Source: Plasmodium coatneyi
Lineage: Eukaryota > Apicomplexa > Aconoidasida > Haemosporida > Plasmodiidae
Assembly (NCBI RefSeq): GCF_001680005.1
Contig: NC_033564.1
Location: 992,001-1,056,000, forward strand
DNA length: 64,000 nt
Direction of reading: 5' to 3'
Positions 43,601-56,330 of the stretch are shown here, piece after piece. The notes under the pieces are model-generated. The model saw only the letters and a program-made list of their open reading frames with translations, did no database searches and was not told the origin of the DNA. Made by a program: the position numbers and the translations under genes. Numbering within the stretch: the stretch's first letter is position 1; each line of letters opens with the position of its first letter.

Positions 43601-46107
43601 CCGCGTTCCTTGCCCCCCTTGTCCGGCTGGATCCCGTTGTCCGCCTTGTCCGATTCTTTTCCCCCCTTGTCAGGTTGGACCCCTGTTCAGTTCAGTTATT
43701 CTTATTGTCCGGTCCGGTTCCGTTGTCATTCTTCCTCTTAAGCCCTTCTCTTTGAACCCTTCCTTCAAGCTCCCCCTTACTCAGAACTCCACTTTCTTTT
43801 TCTTCTGTTTCCTTTTCTTCTTTAAATTCTTTAAATTTTTTCTTTTCTCTTTCGTTCTCTTTTATATAATACTTTTAATAATATTACTTACCTGGGACAG
43901 TTGGTGCTGGTACAGCCTTCGCTGCCATTTTCTCTTGAGCCTTTTGAATTTTTTCGTCCCATATTCTATTTATTTCCTTCAATACTTCCACTATACCCGC
44001 ATCGACCCCTCCTTCTTGCACTTCTTTCTCAGCTTTGTCCAATACATCCTCCAACTCGTCCTTCCCTGAAGTTTTTTTCCCGGGAGGGTCAGTGGCTTCG
44101 TCTAGGGACAGGTCTTCATTGTCGATGACTTTTATTTCTAAATTCTGTAAGATTGTTTGGTCCAATGTCCCTTCTCCGCTTGGGCAAATACTAGTGTCTA
44201 GTACTTGGTCCCTTACTGTGTGCAATTTGCTCTTTCCTTTTGTTACTAGCGATAACCCAACACTATGGTCGTTTTCCCTCTCATGGCCATCTATCTCCTT
44301 CTTAATTTCCTCCCACATGAACCTGTTCCCCAATTTTAAACTTCCGAAATACACGTCCTTACAGAGTTGATTCCCCTCCCCAAGATCGTTAGTTCTCCTC
44401 ATTTCTTCCCTACCATTTTTAACTGTTTCTGATACTTCCTTTAACATACAATGCTTACCTAACATGTTTAATATAGTAACTTTACCGATTAAACATCGAT
44501 AATAAGAGTGTAGTTCCTTCTCTTTCGGTTTTTCATCCTCCTCTTTTCTTGGTACCCATGGGAAACTTCCTACTTTTTCCTTGCTAGGGTCTAGCTTTAA
44601 TCCATCCATCCAAAGAAATATTCTTGCTAGAATTTTACATAACTCCTTTTCCGAGTGCTTCTTATCGTCCAAATTGGAACACATATCCTGATCATCCTGC
44701 CCATCATCCAGTACATTATACATCATGTCTCTGGTGTAATCCTCCAACTCATTCCATATTTTGGTCTATAAGAGTGAATTAACATAAGTACACATATATA
44801 TATATATATTATATATATATGTGATATATACAGTTTTCCTCCCTTAACAACGACCCTCTAATCTTTCCTGCTCAAACACCTTGCTGTTTTCTTTTTTTTT
44901 TTTGGATGCACCCTTTACAGAGTGCACCTGGAGGGTTCCCCCCTTGTACAGTTCACCCAGTTTCCGGTTCGACCGGGGTTGTCGGATTGTCCCCCCCTTG
45001 TCCACTTCACCCCCCCCTGTCCAGTTCACCTCCCTTGTCCGGTTTCCTTCCCCCCTTGTTCAGTTGACCCCTTGTACAGTTGCTCCTTGTCCGGTTCACC
45101 CCCATCTCCGGTTCGACCGACTTGTCCGCTTCAACCAGTTTCAGGTTCGCCTCTCTGCGAGGATTTCTTCCCCTTGAGGCTATCGCCTCCTTTAATTAAT
45201 TAAAGGTAGTCAGTCTGCGAGGAGCTTTTTCCTTTCAAAAACACTTATCATTTTTTAAAACTCCAGACTCTATTACTGAAACCTCAACCCAAAACACTGA
45301 AAGCTGAACCCTAAATCCTAAATCCTAAATTAATATCCTAACCAATAGTCCTACTCCTTGAATCCTAAACCCGAAATCCGAATTCTTTATATCTTTAAAC
45401 CCACTCTCACACCTGCAACCCTACTCCTACACCCTAAACCCTGAATCCTAAACCAAAAGTCTTATTCTCCAATTTTCCACTTATTCTCCACACACTACAC
45501 CTATTTTCCACCTTACCCTTAACCCGGAACCCAGAATCATCGTTAACCCAGGACCCACCTTACCCTTCATCCGGAACCCACCTTTACCCTTAACCCGGGA
45601 CCCGCATTACCCTTAAGCTAGATCGCACCTTCCCTGATCCTTAAACCTAGAAACTTCCTTCCTTTTTTTTCTTTCGTTCCTTTCTTTCCTTTCTTTCCTT
45701 TCGTTTTTCTATCTTTCTTTTCCTTCCCTCCTTAGACCTCCTTCTTCCTCCTTAGTCCTCCTCCTTGCACCCTTCCTTCCTCCTTAGACCACCTCCTTTC
45801 ATTCCTTAGACCCCTTCCTTCCACCAACCACCTAACAACCTTCCTTCCACCCGCCTTCTATGGAAGGTTACTTCCTTTCTAACCTCCATAGTGAACTCGT
45901 CCTTCCATTATATATATTTTTTTTCTTATACTATTATTATGCAACTACTCCCCCTCACACATTTAAAGAGTTCCTTACCTTAAAGTTATCCACTTCTTTG
46001 CCCATGCCTTTTGCCTTCATCCATTTTGTTAATAATGTGGTGAAAAATTGATGCTGCGCTATGGCGACTGCCGTCGCCGCCTTTGGTCCTGTTTGTTGTC
46101 TTGCCAT
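37679..46107 (-). CDS. SICAvar: SICAvar variant antigen, alpha-beta architecture, 8 exons
   Basis: Predicted 1505 aa, the largest here. Exons: 45979-46107, 43892-44765, 42209-42309, 41425-42078, 40589-41260, 39421-40420, 38703-39262, 37679-38206; the sum is in frame. Exon 1 starts MARQQTGPKAATAVAIAQHQ. Exon 2 is an alpha unit. Exon 3 is a mini-exon encoding a beta-unit end (DLCNRVKCVTTKW). Exons 4-6 are beta units (each with a FHRTM/FWRTMxC core, GLKxIY and paired cysteines); exon 6 ends in PGSSGTGSTG-type repeats. Exon 7 is a Gly/Val/Pro/Ala-rich linker followed by KKISPSELLTPYLP and TM (SAMTYLLWK). Exon 8 is the tail with IIDIHLEVLNECQ and three or four VPKE-type repeats, ended early by a 1-nt insertion. 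Introns 1 and 2 are large and repeat-filled. Confidence 0.9.
38290..38590. repeat. Last-intron minisatellite, SICAvar 3
   Basis: Nine or ten copies of the CCCTAAAATGCGAAATCCTA unit (26-30 bp) in intron 7 (38207-38702), with ACATACAC spacers of varying length. Same unit and same intron position as in the other SICAvar genes. Confidence 0.8.
42595..42870. repeat. CCTAACAACCCACCTACCACACCA minisatellite, SICAvar 3 intron 2
   Basis: Five clean copies of a 24-bp unit (about 42670-42800) flanked by decayed ones. The unit is also present as single copies in KIR introns (48930-49200) and at 29095-29145. Confidence 0.8.
43110..43240. repeat. 9-bp tandem repeat (CTTCTTTTC)n
   Basis: About 14 near-perfect copies of a 9-bp pyrimidine-only unit in SICAvar 3 intron 2. 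The open frames on both strands here (Phe-Pro-Ser or Lys-Glu-Gly repeats) are products of the repeat, not genes. Confidence 0.85.
43425..43735. repeat. CCCCCTTGTCCGGTTTCC minisatellite, SICAvar 3 intron 2
   Basis: About 15 copies of the unit seen at 7615-8100, here preceded by a different lead sequence that lacks the CACCC/GGGTG hairpin. Confidence 0.75.
44900..45660. repeat. Hairpin, TTGTCCGG repeats and telomere-derived block in SICAvar 3 intron 1
   Basis: Pyrimidine tract, hairpin TGCACCC / GAGTGCA at 44907-44926, CCCTTGTCCAGTTCACC units to about 45160, then ACTCCAGACTCTATT and degenerate CCCTAAAT / CCCTGAAT units to about 45660. It repeats the order seen in SICAvar 1 intron 3 and SICAvar 2 intron 2. 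Confidence 0.75.
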
Positions 46108-47853
46108 GTTGCTGCCCCCACTCTATTCTTTAGATGGTGTTGGTTCGGTGATGACCCCTGTTTGTGACCCTATTGGGACTCCACTCCTTACATTCCTAGT
46201 ACTACCACTATTATGGTTCGAAGGAAGACATAATGTTCATAGAACATTGTTCTACTGTTCTGCTGTTCTGCTGTTCTGCTGTTCTGCTGTTCTGCTGTTC
46301 TGCTGTTCTGCTCAGTGAATGTACAACCTTCCGTCCACCCTTCCCTTCCTATGTACAATTGCATTCTGTAAAGAAAAAAGAAAAGAGGGAGTTACCCGTC
46401 CTTTTTTTTTTTCTTTTCCTTTTTTTCTTTTTCAGGAAAAGATTCCTTAAACTTCCCTTCTCTCCTTCCTTATATACAACTACATTTTTCTTCATCTAAA
46501 AAAGAAGAAGAAGAAGAGGAGGAAGAAAAAAGGAGAATAACCATCCCTTCTCCTTCCTTTCCTTATACATTGTATTCTTCCTAAAGAAGAAAGGAGGAAG
46601 AAGGAGGTGGAATTGCGCATCTCTTCTTTTTTCTTCCCTTTTGTTCCTTTCTTTTTTTTCCTCTTTCTCTTTTAAAAAAAGGAAAAACGAAGGAATTATC
46701 CACTTCTTCTTTTCTCTTTTTTTTACTCCTTAAAACTTTTTTCTTTTTTCCTTTAATTCTTTTTTTTTTATTATTTTCTATTTTCCTTTTTTCCTTTTTT
46801 CCTTTTTTCTTTCATTTTTTTCCATTTACCTTTTTTTTTTTTTGCGGAAAAAATATTTTTTTTTCCTTTTTTTTTTTTTTATGTCCTTCTTTTCATTTTT
46901 TTAAAATTTTTCTTTTTTTTTTTAAGAAAAGAAAGAAAACAATTTACCCTTCTCCTTCCTTTATGCATTGCACTTTCTTAAGAAGAGAAGAAAAAGAGAG
47001 AGAAAACACAGCCATTGCCTCCTTCCTTTTCATATACATTCTACCCATGTATTGCCCTTTTTTTTGCAATTTCCTTTATGCACTACATTCTTCCTAAGGA
47101 AGAAAGAAAGGAAGAAGAGAGAAGGAATTACGTTCCTTCATTCTTTTTTTTTTTTTTTTCTTTCTTGTTTTTCTTTTTTTTTTCCTTTTAAACTTTCCTT
47201 TTTTTCTCTTCTTTAGCCAATTTCCTTTTTTTTTTTTTTTTTTCTTCTTCTTCTTTTATGAAGAATATATAAGTAAAAAAAAGAGATTAGAAAACTTTTT
47301 TTTTTTTTTTAGGGAATTTTTTTCTTTTAAAAAGTAAGTATGGAAGAATGAAAAAGAAAAAAAGAGAGTAGAATGGAATGTACAAAATCATTAACTTTAG
47401 GAAGCAGAAGGAAAAATAAATAGGAAAAGGAAAAAATAGCAAATAGTACAAATGCTGTAGCACATTATGTGTATTGTTTAATAGAAGAAAGTAAAGTATT
47501 TTTGTCATATTTTATTCCCATCTACTTATATGCTCATATGATTATGTCAAATATTTTGTAACAGGTTGTCCAAATAAATTTCCTTATCACACACATTTTC
47601 TTCCATCTCATATTGTTCGACAACCATTTTTGCCAAGGGATTAGCATCCACAATTTGGAAGCTAAACTATTTTTCTTATAGGACTATTCATATAGTTTGT
47701 TGCTTAGGTGTTGCTTCCACCTTTCGTGGATGGAACATTATCAGTAGCATGTTCTCATTTCCAGCTTATTCTGTTCCTTCCCTGCATTATTTTTTATTCC
47801 CTTTCCTTTTCTTCATTTTTTTTTTCCCCTTCTTCTTTTAGAATGAGAGGAAC
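46108..47853. other. SICAvar 3 upstream spacer
   Basis: Begins with an 8-bp tandem repeat 140 bp before the start codon, then pyrimidine/purine cassettes with CATTGTATTCTTCCTAAAGAAG-like joints (46330-47120), T-rich sequence, and 47270-47470 duplicated from 12090-12310. No credible gene. It should contain the SICAvar promoter. Confidence 0.6.
46255..46313. repeat. (TGTTCTGC)n microsatellite upstream of SICAvar 3
   Basis: About seven perfect copies of an 8-bp unit, some 150 bp upstream of the SICAvar 3 start codon. Perfect copies suggest recent expansion. Confidence 0.85.
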
Positions 47854-50387
47854 TTATCTAATATAAGGAACAGAATATAACGTAGAATGTTCTGTAGAAT
47901 CATCATCCTCCTCCTCTTCCATTAAATCAGATTCTGAATCTACTGTTGTTGAGCCAAATGGAGAAGAATCATATTCATTCTCCTTATTTAACCTGCGTAC
48001 TAATGATCTTTTTTTTCTTCTACTTTTATTATTGCTGCTTCTTCCCCCTCCACCTCCAAAGAAGGTGTCACGTAAGTCGGAAAATATAGAAGTATACTAA
48101 GAAAGGAAAGAAAAAAGATGAAAGAGAAAGGATTTAAAATATGTTCTGCATGTATATATGCACATTACTGCTCACATTGTAAGCATTGCATTTTTAAGCA
48201 TTCATTTTTTTCTACATTCCATTTTTTTTTATATTTATTTTTATGCGTTCACCTTAACATTTATTCTATGCACTCTTTTTTTACATAGACAGCAAATATT
48301 AATAAGTGTTATTATGCATATTTCCTGTGTTAAGTGTACTTACCTTATATAGATAGAAAGCAAGTGCTGGTAATCCTATTGCTGCTGCCCCAGCAGCGGC
48401 ACCACCACCAATAGTGGTATTGTCCATTGCGGAAGAGGCAGGAGCAGGTGGGACGAATAATTGTGGAGGTTGAGGTTGCTGTTGTTGTTGAGGTGGTGGA
48501 GGAGGGGGAGGTTGTTGTCCTGGACCTGGTCCCTCCCCTGCAGCGTTGTCACCTATACCATCTTGGACAACCGCAGAACTGGAACTGGAACTACTACTGG
48601 AGGAAGAGCTGCTACTAGAAGAAGACGCACTACTCTCATGGCCAGTACTTCCGGGCCCCGAAGAACCGGGAGACTGGTGTCCATTTGCGTCTAAGGGAGA
48701 AGTAAGAAAAGGAGGTGATTAAATTTATCCTTATTCCTTTTTCTTTTTTTTCCCTTTTTACCTTTCCTTCTTTTTTCTCTCTTTTTTTTTCCTTCTTTTC
48801 TTTCCTTTTATTCTCTATCTTCTTTCTACACCCTTCGGGTGTACTCCCCCCCCTGGTTTGGCTAAAGTAGCAGGCCATATTGTTGTTCCATAACCTAGAA
48901 ACCCTTAGGTCACACACACTTAAACCTTCCTTCTAACACCCCTAACAACCCACCTACCACCGTCTAACAACCTTCCTTCTAACACCCTTAACCCTTTCTC
49001 CTAAGACCTCCTTCTGACCCACGCCTTAGACCCCCCCTTTCCTTCCTTAGATCCCTTCCTTCCCTTCCACCAACCACCCCAAACAACGGTTCTCCTTCCA
49101 CCTAACACCAACCACCCCTAACAACCTTCCTTCCACCTAACACCAACCACCCCTAACAACCTTCCTTCCACCTACCACCTAACAACCTTGCTACCATCCC
49201 TAACAACCTTCCTTCCATCACCCTAAGAACCTTCCTTCCCTCCTTTAGATCCTCCTTCCTTTCCTTACTTCTCCTTAGACCCTTCCTTTTCCTCCTATCT
49301 TTTTTTTCCTTTCTTTTGTTTCTTTTTTTACCTTCTTTAAAAACTTTCTTTTTTTCTCCCCTTTAAACTTCTTTCTTTTTTTCTCCCCTTTAAACTTCTT
49401 TCTTTTTTTCCCCTTCAAATTAAACCTAGAATCTTACCTTCCTTTATTTTATTTGCCTTACCTGCTTCCAGATCGTCAGATGTTTCCATACGTGCTTGGG
49501 GGGCGGGGGGGCATGTTAGTTCCTTCGGTTTCGCGAATTCTCCGTCCTTAGTTTTCTCCACTTTAAATTTATCACAATATGGTTCTTCGGCAGTGGTTAC
49601 ACACTTTGAATTTAAGTCTGAATATGTTGTTTGGGCTGTCATGAAGGACCGCTTATATTCTGGAGTGCAGGTATATTTAGTAGGCTCCCCACTCTTCTCT
49701 ATTTTGTTATAGTCATAATAATAGTCATGTAATATTTTAGCCTCTCCGAAACGATCCTTCAAAATATTGGGGTATATATTATTGCACTTACATTCGGATA
49801 TGGAACCTATGAGCTTACCATAAATTGCCGTCATAACCATTTGGAAATGGCCTTTTGTGTGAAATTTTACCCTTACTTTATCACCTAACCAATAATAAAA
49901 AAATGGACAACGGTCATCATCTCCCAGCATATCCAACCCCTTATCCGAACATGCTAAACAGTAGTTTCTTGCTATTGTAGGGATCAACCCCCAATCTTTC
50001 CCATTGTATGATTGTAATGAATTTTTCAGTTGTTCTTCCAGTTCACTGTGGTTCTTCCATTTTCCTTGTAATGTACAACTCCTTCCTTCCCTTCCTTGGT
50101 CTAAAGCTTCGTATATTTTCTTTGAAGGTAAGTTAAATGAACCTGTCTTCCCCTACAAATATGGAATTGACAAAGAGAATGGAGCATGTGTAAAAAATGG
50201 GTATTTCTACATGTGTGTACGTTCCTTCCATATTATTATTTACTACACTATGCACATAAAATATTATATGTGCACATTGATATATATAATAGTTTATGTT
50301 GCGAAGGAAGGAAAGGGTCTAAGGAAGGAAGAAGGAGGAAGGAGTGGTCAACAGTTCCTTCAGTGTGTTCCTTACCCCTGGACTCAT
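47854..50387 (-). CDS. KIR: KIR variant antigen, 4 exons, with poly-Ser/Pro/Gln linker
   Basis: Predicted 430 aa. Exons: 50376-50387 (MSPG, donor GTAAGG), 49462-50152, 48344-48690, 47854-48096. Exon 2: FNLPSKKIYEALD, CPFFYYWLGDKVR, FGEAKILHDYYYDYNK, ending LTCPPAPQ. Exon 3: one GHQSPGSSGPGSTG repeat, a run of about 15 Ser, a Pro run, a short Gln run, and TM (IGLPALAFYLYK). Exon 4: YTSIFSDLRDTFFGG, basic patch, acidic end, SVPYIR. Exons 1 and 2 have the same lengths (12 and 691 bp) as in the KIR at 12702-15051, and the tails are alike, so the two are close paralogues; only the linker differs strongly. Confidence 0.92.
48820..49420. repeat. Hairpin and telomere-derived repeat element in KIR 6 intron 2
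   Basis: Perfect 7-bp hairpin TACACCC / GGGTGTA with 3-nt loop at 48827-48843, then GTAGCAGGCCATATTGTTG, then CCTAACAACCCACCTACC and CCTTCCTTCCACCTAACACC units. Ends in T/C-rich sequence. Confidence 0.7.
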
Positions 50388-53300
50388 TGTTTATATACAC
50401 ATATCTTTGTACATAGAACAAAATTTCTATTAAGGTTTCCTCCCTTATTTATTCATGAAGGGAATATAAATAAATATGTTAACACTTTTTCACTTATACA
50501 TTCCAAGTTGGGGAGTTCCTCAGTGGGAGATGTATATATATATATCAAACTTTTGTACTTCTTTCTTAATAAAGATGTGTAATCCTTCACTTTCCAATTA
50601 TGATTACACACACTACATACGTACGTGTTAAATAATTAGGGACATTTAATTGAGGTAAGAATATGAACGGACAGGAAGAATGAACGAACAAACAAAGAAT
50701 AAGAAAATAATGGATCGAAGGAGTCAAACTCCTTATGTTCAATTTGTATCTATGTATTACATTTGTGCACATTCTGTGTACATTGCGTATATGCTTGTTC
50801 ATTTGGAGCATTCCATTATTATGTACACTTCTCTCTTGTTATGTATATATGCACACCTTTTTTTCTATTTGACGAAAATTTTCACATGTACTACATATTA
50901 ATTAATGTTTTATTGTTATGTTTAAAGAGGAAGGTTAATTAAAAATTGTTAATACATGCACGTATTGCATAATTCAAACAAAAAAAAAGGAGCACACTCT
51001 TCCCTCCTTCCCTACGTAATATGTACACATTCATTTATATGCTCAGTGAAAAGGGCTATGTGTGCATTCACAATACAAATGAAAAAGGTAATATAATACA
51101 CAGATATATATGCTCACATATTTTCTTCTCACATATTTCTTCTGTTCAAAAGAGAGAGAGTGAAAATTCTGTTTCTGCTTGTGTGCACGCACACATTCCT
51201 TATTTATTAATTCGTTTCTTCTCCTTCCTTCTTTCATTTGCTGTAATAATAATTTTCACCTTCTTCTTCCTTTTTATTCCCTTTTTATCCCTTTTCTTAT
51301 AATTACACTATAAACAGTTTGAACAGAAAAAATATATATTATACTATCTGAATTGCCTTTGTTTTTTTATTTATACTATATTCCAGAACTTATTTCACAC
51401 ATCCTTCTCCGTCCCTCCGATAGGTATATTACAAGTAGTTTATTCATACATACACAACAACGTTGTGAACTATATGTACATCATGGGGGGGGAAGAAGCT
51501 CCCCCCCCCTTCTCTAACATTATTTCCCCATCGATTTATGTGCGCCCACCTCCCCCAGCCATCATCTTCCCCTAAGGAGAAAATCTATTACAGCACATTC
51601 CTGCCGGAGGGGGTTTATTAGTCCGTTACCTCCTGATGAACACTTAGCGAACTCCCTTCCTCCAGAGAAAGGAATCCTTCATATGAACCTGATGGGCAGA
51701 ATTAGTTCCCTTAGGAAATTTCCCCCTACACTTTTTTCCCTGCAAATACTTAAATTAGGTGTGAACCTACTTTTAAAGAAATATCCTCCAATAATTCGTA
51801 TACTAATCTTTCCTTAGATGGTAAATATGAGGTTTCCATAAGGGAAGGGTGAGAACATAATTCATGTGTAGGGCGGTGGGGTAGACACTCGCAGTACAGT
51901 TATAAGGAATTTTCCTTTGGAAATGTCCAACATATATATATTGCAGTGGCTGCCATGGGTGCGTACAATAATTCATTAGAGTGTTTATGTTGAACTAGGA
52001 ACATTATGTTGCTAGTGCGGTGCACTATGGAACATGTATGCATGGTATATGGTCTAAGTGCCATATACCACATGGTACACAGAGGAAGCACATATATTTC
52101 CAATTTTTTCCTTCCGGAACAAGTAGCACATGTCCTACCATTATGTAATGAGTCCTAATGTTCATTGCACTTTTGGGTGCTCATAGTATACATGGATTAA
52201 TATCCTAAGTATGGAACTACCGACAGGCAAAAAACACAGTGTGCATGAACTTTTGCGTAGAGCACTGTCCTCTATAGTGATTGGACCAGAAGGACCTAGA
52301 AATGTCCAACTGCTGATTAAGTACCCACGTGCAGTCCACACTTCGCAATATGTACATCAGAGTGTACAGGGAAGGCTATATATATGTGTAGGGAGTGAAA
52401 ATATACTTTAAGAATAGTATAATAATGCACACAACCCTAGTAATAATGGCACATGCTCTTAATACCGCTTCCTCCGAGTGTGAATAATATTTTGCACATG
52501 GGGAAAAGAGCGTGCTCATGGCACTTACGTACCTTCATAAATAATATAGCAGCAGGAAGAATATTCCTGCCTCCCGAAGGAACTGCTGTAGTAAAGGGGA
52601 CCCCTCGTACATTGCACTAATCGACTGATAAATGGTCTGTATTAGTTATGTCCTAACGGAGAGGGAGGGGGGCAATATAATTAGAAAGTATGGTAACCAT
52701 AAGTAGATTCTCTCCACACATTACTATAAGGATATTCATATAAACAGTTCTATAGGATACATGTAATAAAATACGGGAGATAAGTAGTTAGCAGTGTGCG
52801 TGACCTCTTAGCATGCATGGTGTAGTACGCTGTTTCTGCATAACATTTGCACACTCAAGTTCTACTCCTATGAAATATTTTGTCCAGAAAATTCCCCACA
52901 ACTATGAGCAATATGAGGCAACATGCACAGGTGTTCCTGCCACGTAAAAGGGGGGAGGGAAGGAATAATGTGCAAGTTGCCTCATATTGCAGTGATAGCA
53001 ACAATTGCAGGGACCCAACATGGCACTACGTATAGATGTTGATAGTTGTACTGAATTAGGGACCTCGCCTCTCATTATCCTTCCATTTTTCTTTACATAT
53101 ATATATATTCACTAGTCCTTTAACTGTAGTATTTACTGACTTTGTTCAAAGGGGAAAAAAAGGCATGCGAACGAAGCAAAAAGGAAAATATATTCGTGTA
53201 TACAATTTACGCGTAAACTACACTTCATTCTTCATTTATTTATTATATTTGATCATACATTATAATAAATAACTCCCTAAAGGGAATAATAACAATACGT

Positions 53301-54315
53301 ATGTAAGATCATTCCATATATATATTCTAGGAGAATGAACGTAAAAGATAAAGGCGTGGGTAGGAACCCCCCTCTTAGGCCTCCCCTCCATTAACTTTCC
53401 TGAACCTCCCTAGTTCTTCCCCAAATATGAACTAAAAAGGAAAAAAGTAAAATTAAAAATGAGGAATATTGTAATGTATAAAATGTAATCTACATTAGAA
53501 GGAAGGGGAAGGGAGGTGTAATATAAATTATTCTTACTCATACAGCACAAATAATACAATGTACACTGTAAAAAATATTATTATGGGAAGGTGCACGTAC
53601 GTTTTTTCTCTTCACACATCGTTAATACAGTTCTATGCATTACATCCCTCTTTCACTTCTTTTATAAATTCATGCCCCTTCATTAAATATATAGATGAAT
53701 GTGCACATTCCATACGGAAGGAAGGAATGAATAGTATTCCACATATATATGTATGAATTGCACTACATATATGTTAATTACTACCAAATAATTTATTAAA
53801 TACAAAAAAGTAAGCATAAAATTAATATAGCACACATAAAAAATATACACATCAATAAGGAAAGGTGCGACGTCCTCATGTGCACAGCGGGAATGAATGA
53901 GTTGCATAAATATTATAGGGCTATAAATAATGGTTTACAATGCAATAATATAATGCATAAATGAAAAAATGGGAATGTATATGTGAGAATGCATATTTTA
54001 TGGCTCCTCCCATTTTATTATGTTCGAATATTTATTAATAGTTCATTGCAGTTGAATGGGAACATATATGATAATGATATACCTCTAATGCATGCACATG
54101 TATATGTATATATATGTTTATATAATGTGTTATCGTCCTTCGGCAGTGGAAGAGCAGTATGTATTATTAAGAATGGGAAAATTTTGAACATTCATGTTCA
54201 TTCATGAAGATGGAGCAAAGGTGAATCTTCCAAATATATTCCTATAGGAATGAATATGTGTTCTCAATTCCCAACATAAATTCCATTATATATACAACAA
54301 AAGTGTACATGCACA
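50388..54315. other. Divergent KIR-KIR spacer, copy B
   Basis: Duplicate of the 15052-19169 spacer with many small differences and some private sequence (about 52000-53100). Both flanking KIR promoters must lie here. Short frames show no domain. Confidence 0.65.
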
Positions 54316-55673
54316 ATGCCGGATCCGGCGAAAGCAGAAGGACCACTAACGGTATGTTACCTTAATTCAGAATGAATATATGTACAGGAATCATATAATA
54401 CATTATCCATAATGCATTAAATTAACGAGTATAAAATATATACATGGGAATGCATATATATACACCTGTCCAAATATACTTGTAGGATGAATATTTGAAT
54501 CAATTACCTTCCTACAAGCATTTCTACAAGAAGTTCAAGGAAACCCATGCAACCTGTGATGATACGTCTTTTAAGAGAGAAGTAAAAGATGCACTGGACA
54601 CCTACTCCCCCCTTAGTGCTTATGAAGGTAAAATTCTAAGCGCCTATTGTACCAAGCCTAATGGGAAACCACCAGATCCACTAAATGGTGAATGGTGTAA
54701 ATTTCTGTATTATTGGATAGGGGATCTCTTATTCAGAAATGAAGAGGATGATAGTATAGTTGCGACTGCTCTCAGTTTGATCTGTTGGAATATGAAGACT
54801 ACCTATCGGGAAGGAGGGCGCGAACTTATTTGTGAAACTACTGAGAAAGAACTTTTCAATAATAGAAAAACCATATTTGATTATTGGCATGACTATAGTG
54901 TTATACAGAAACTCCTAGAGAATAGTAAGTCTGAGTGTAAAGGAAAGTATAGTGACTACCTGAAAGGTATTGTTACCGCATATGAAGCTATAAATACAAA
55001 TTGTACGAATCCTGAAAATAAGAATAATCCATATTGTGTCGAATTTACGCAAAAGTTCAATGGTGTAAGTAACAATATACCGAAGCCATCAGAATTAACA
55101 TGTGCTTCATCGCAGGAAGAAGGACATGTAACACATCAGGCGGACACACCCACCTACCCTGGAAGTAGCAACATTACCACTGCCATTTCTTCCACCCTTC
55201 CCATAGTTGGACTACCAACACTTGCTTTCCTTTTATATAAGGTAACTATTATTAAACATCTGATAAGTGCAGTAATATATAAGAAGTGGGCACTATTTTT
55301 GTGTGAACAGTGTATATGAGGAGGGAGCTGTGTGACATATATGTATTCTGCACAGATTACAAACTACCAACCTTCCCTTTCTTTTTTTTTTCAGTACACT
55401 TCCCTACCTTTTTGGCTTCGTAACCAATTTGGAAACAACAACAACAGCGGTGGAAGAAATACGAGAAAAAGATCGGCGGGGCCTAACATTAGTACATTCA
55501 CAGAAGACGATTCTTCTATAGAGGTTTCAACATTATATGAATCCACGGAAGCTTCCACGAGTGACTTAACAGAAAATTCTTCTTTATATACATCACCATC
55601 ATCTATCATCATCAGAAAAGGAAAAGGAACAAATAATAGACATGGAAGGAATATACGTTATCAAGCAATGTAA
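54316..55673 (+). CDS. KIR: KIR variant antigen, 3 exons
   Basis: Predicted 356 aa. Exons: 54316-54351 (MPDPAKAEGPLT, donor GTATGT), 54486-55241, 55395-55673. Exon 2: YLNQLPSYKHFYKKF, CKFLYYWIGDLLF, FNNRKTIFDYWHDY, a short Pro/Thr linker and TM (SSTLPIVGLPTLAFLLYK). Exon 3: YTSLPFWLRNQFG, a basic patch (RNTRKRS), Ser/Thr-rich middle and RYQAM end. Exon 1 and the ectodomain are closest to the KIR at 19170-20548. It ends 658 bp from the facing SICAvar. Confidence 0.92.
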
Positions 55674-56287
55674 TGCTGTTCCTCTCCCATTAATTATAAG
55701 TAGTGTTTGTAATGTTCGCCTTTCAAATTATAACAAATACTGTTCCACTGCTTTTAAAAAATGTATGAATAACACATATATGATGTTCTCCTTCCGTTAA
55801 TTGTAAATAATGTGCACAATAATAAGCACATCACCACAGGAATTATGGAATGCACAAAAGAAAGAAGTTTTCCACACACATGTGTGACATGGTAAATTAT
55901 TCGTGTAAATTTGTACACACAGTTCTTTCTTCTTTTTCTTTTTTCTTTTGTAAGAAGACACTCCTTTTTTAAGACCCTTTCCTTTTTTTGCGCACCTTCG
56001 CGAGAGCCCCGCGCAAAATCCTGAAACACACTTTTCAAATGTCCATAATTGGAATTAGGAAAAAAGGAAATTATTATTTTGAACTGAAAAAAATTACAAA
56101 GATAAAAATTTGTAACAAAAAAAATTCTAATGAACATATATTTTGGATCTTCTCAGTAAAAAAAGAAGTTGCAAACAACTGAATAAAGTCAAAAATTTCA
56201 CAAACAGGTCAAAAAGAAGTGGGCAAAAATCCTTTTTTTTCTTCCATTTATATTGATTACACATAAACAATGTAAACAATTTAATAC

Positions 56288-56319
<32 letters not shown>

Positions 56320-56330
56320 TTTACTACACC
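55674..56330. promoter_or_regulatory. Convergent KIR/SICAvar 3'-3' spacer with conserved block, copy 4
   Basis: Contains GTAAGAAGACACTCC, GCGCACCTTCGCGAGAG, GTCCATAATTGGAATTA, TTTTGGATCTTCTC and ACACATAAACAATGTAAAC, in the same order as copies 1 and 2. Confidence 0.6.
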
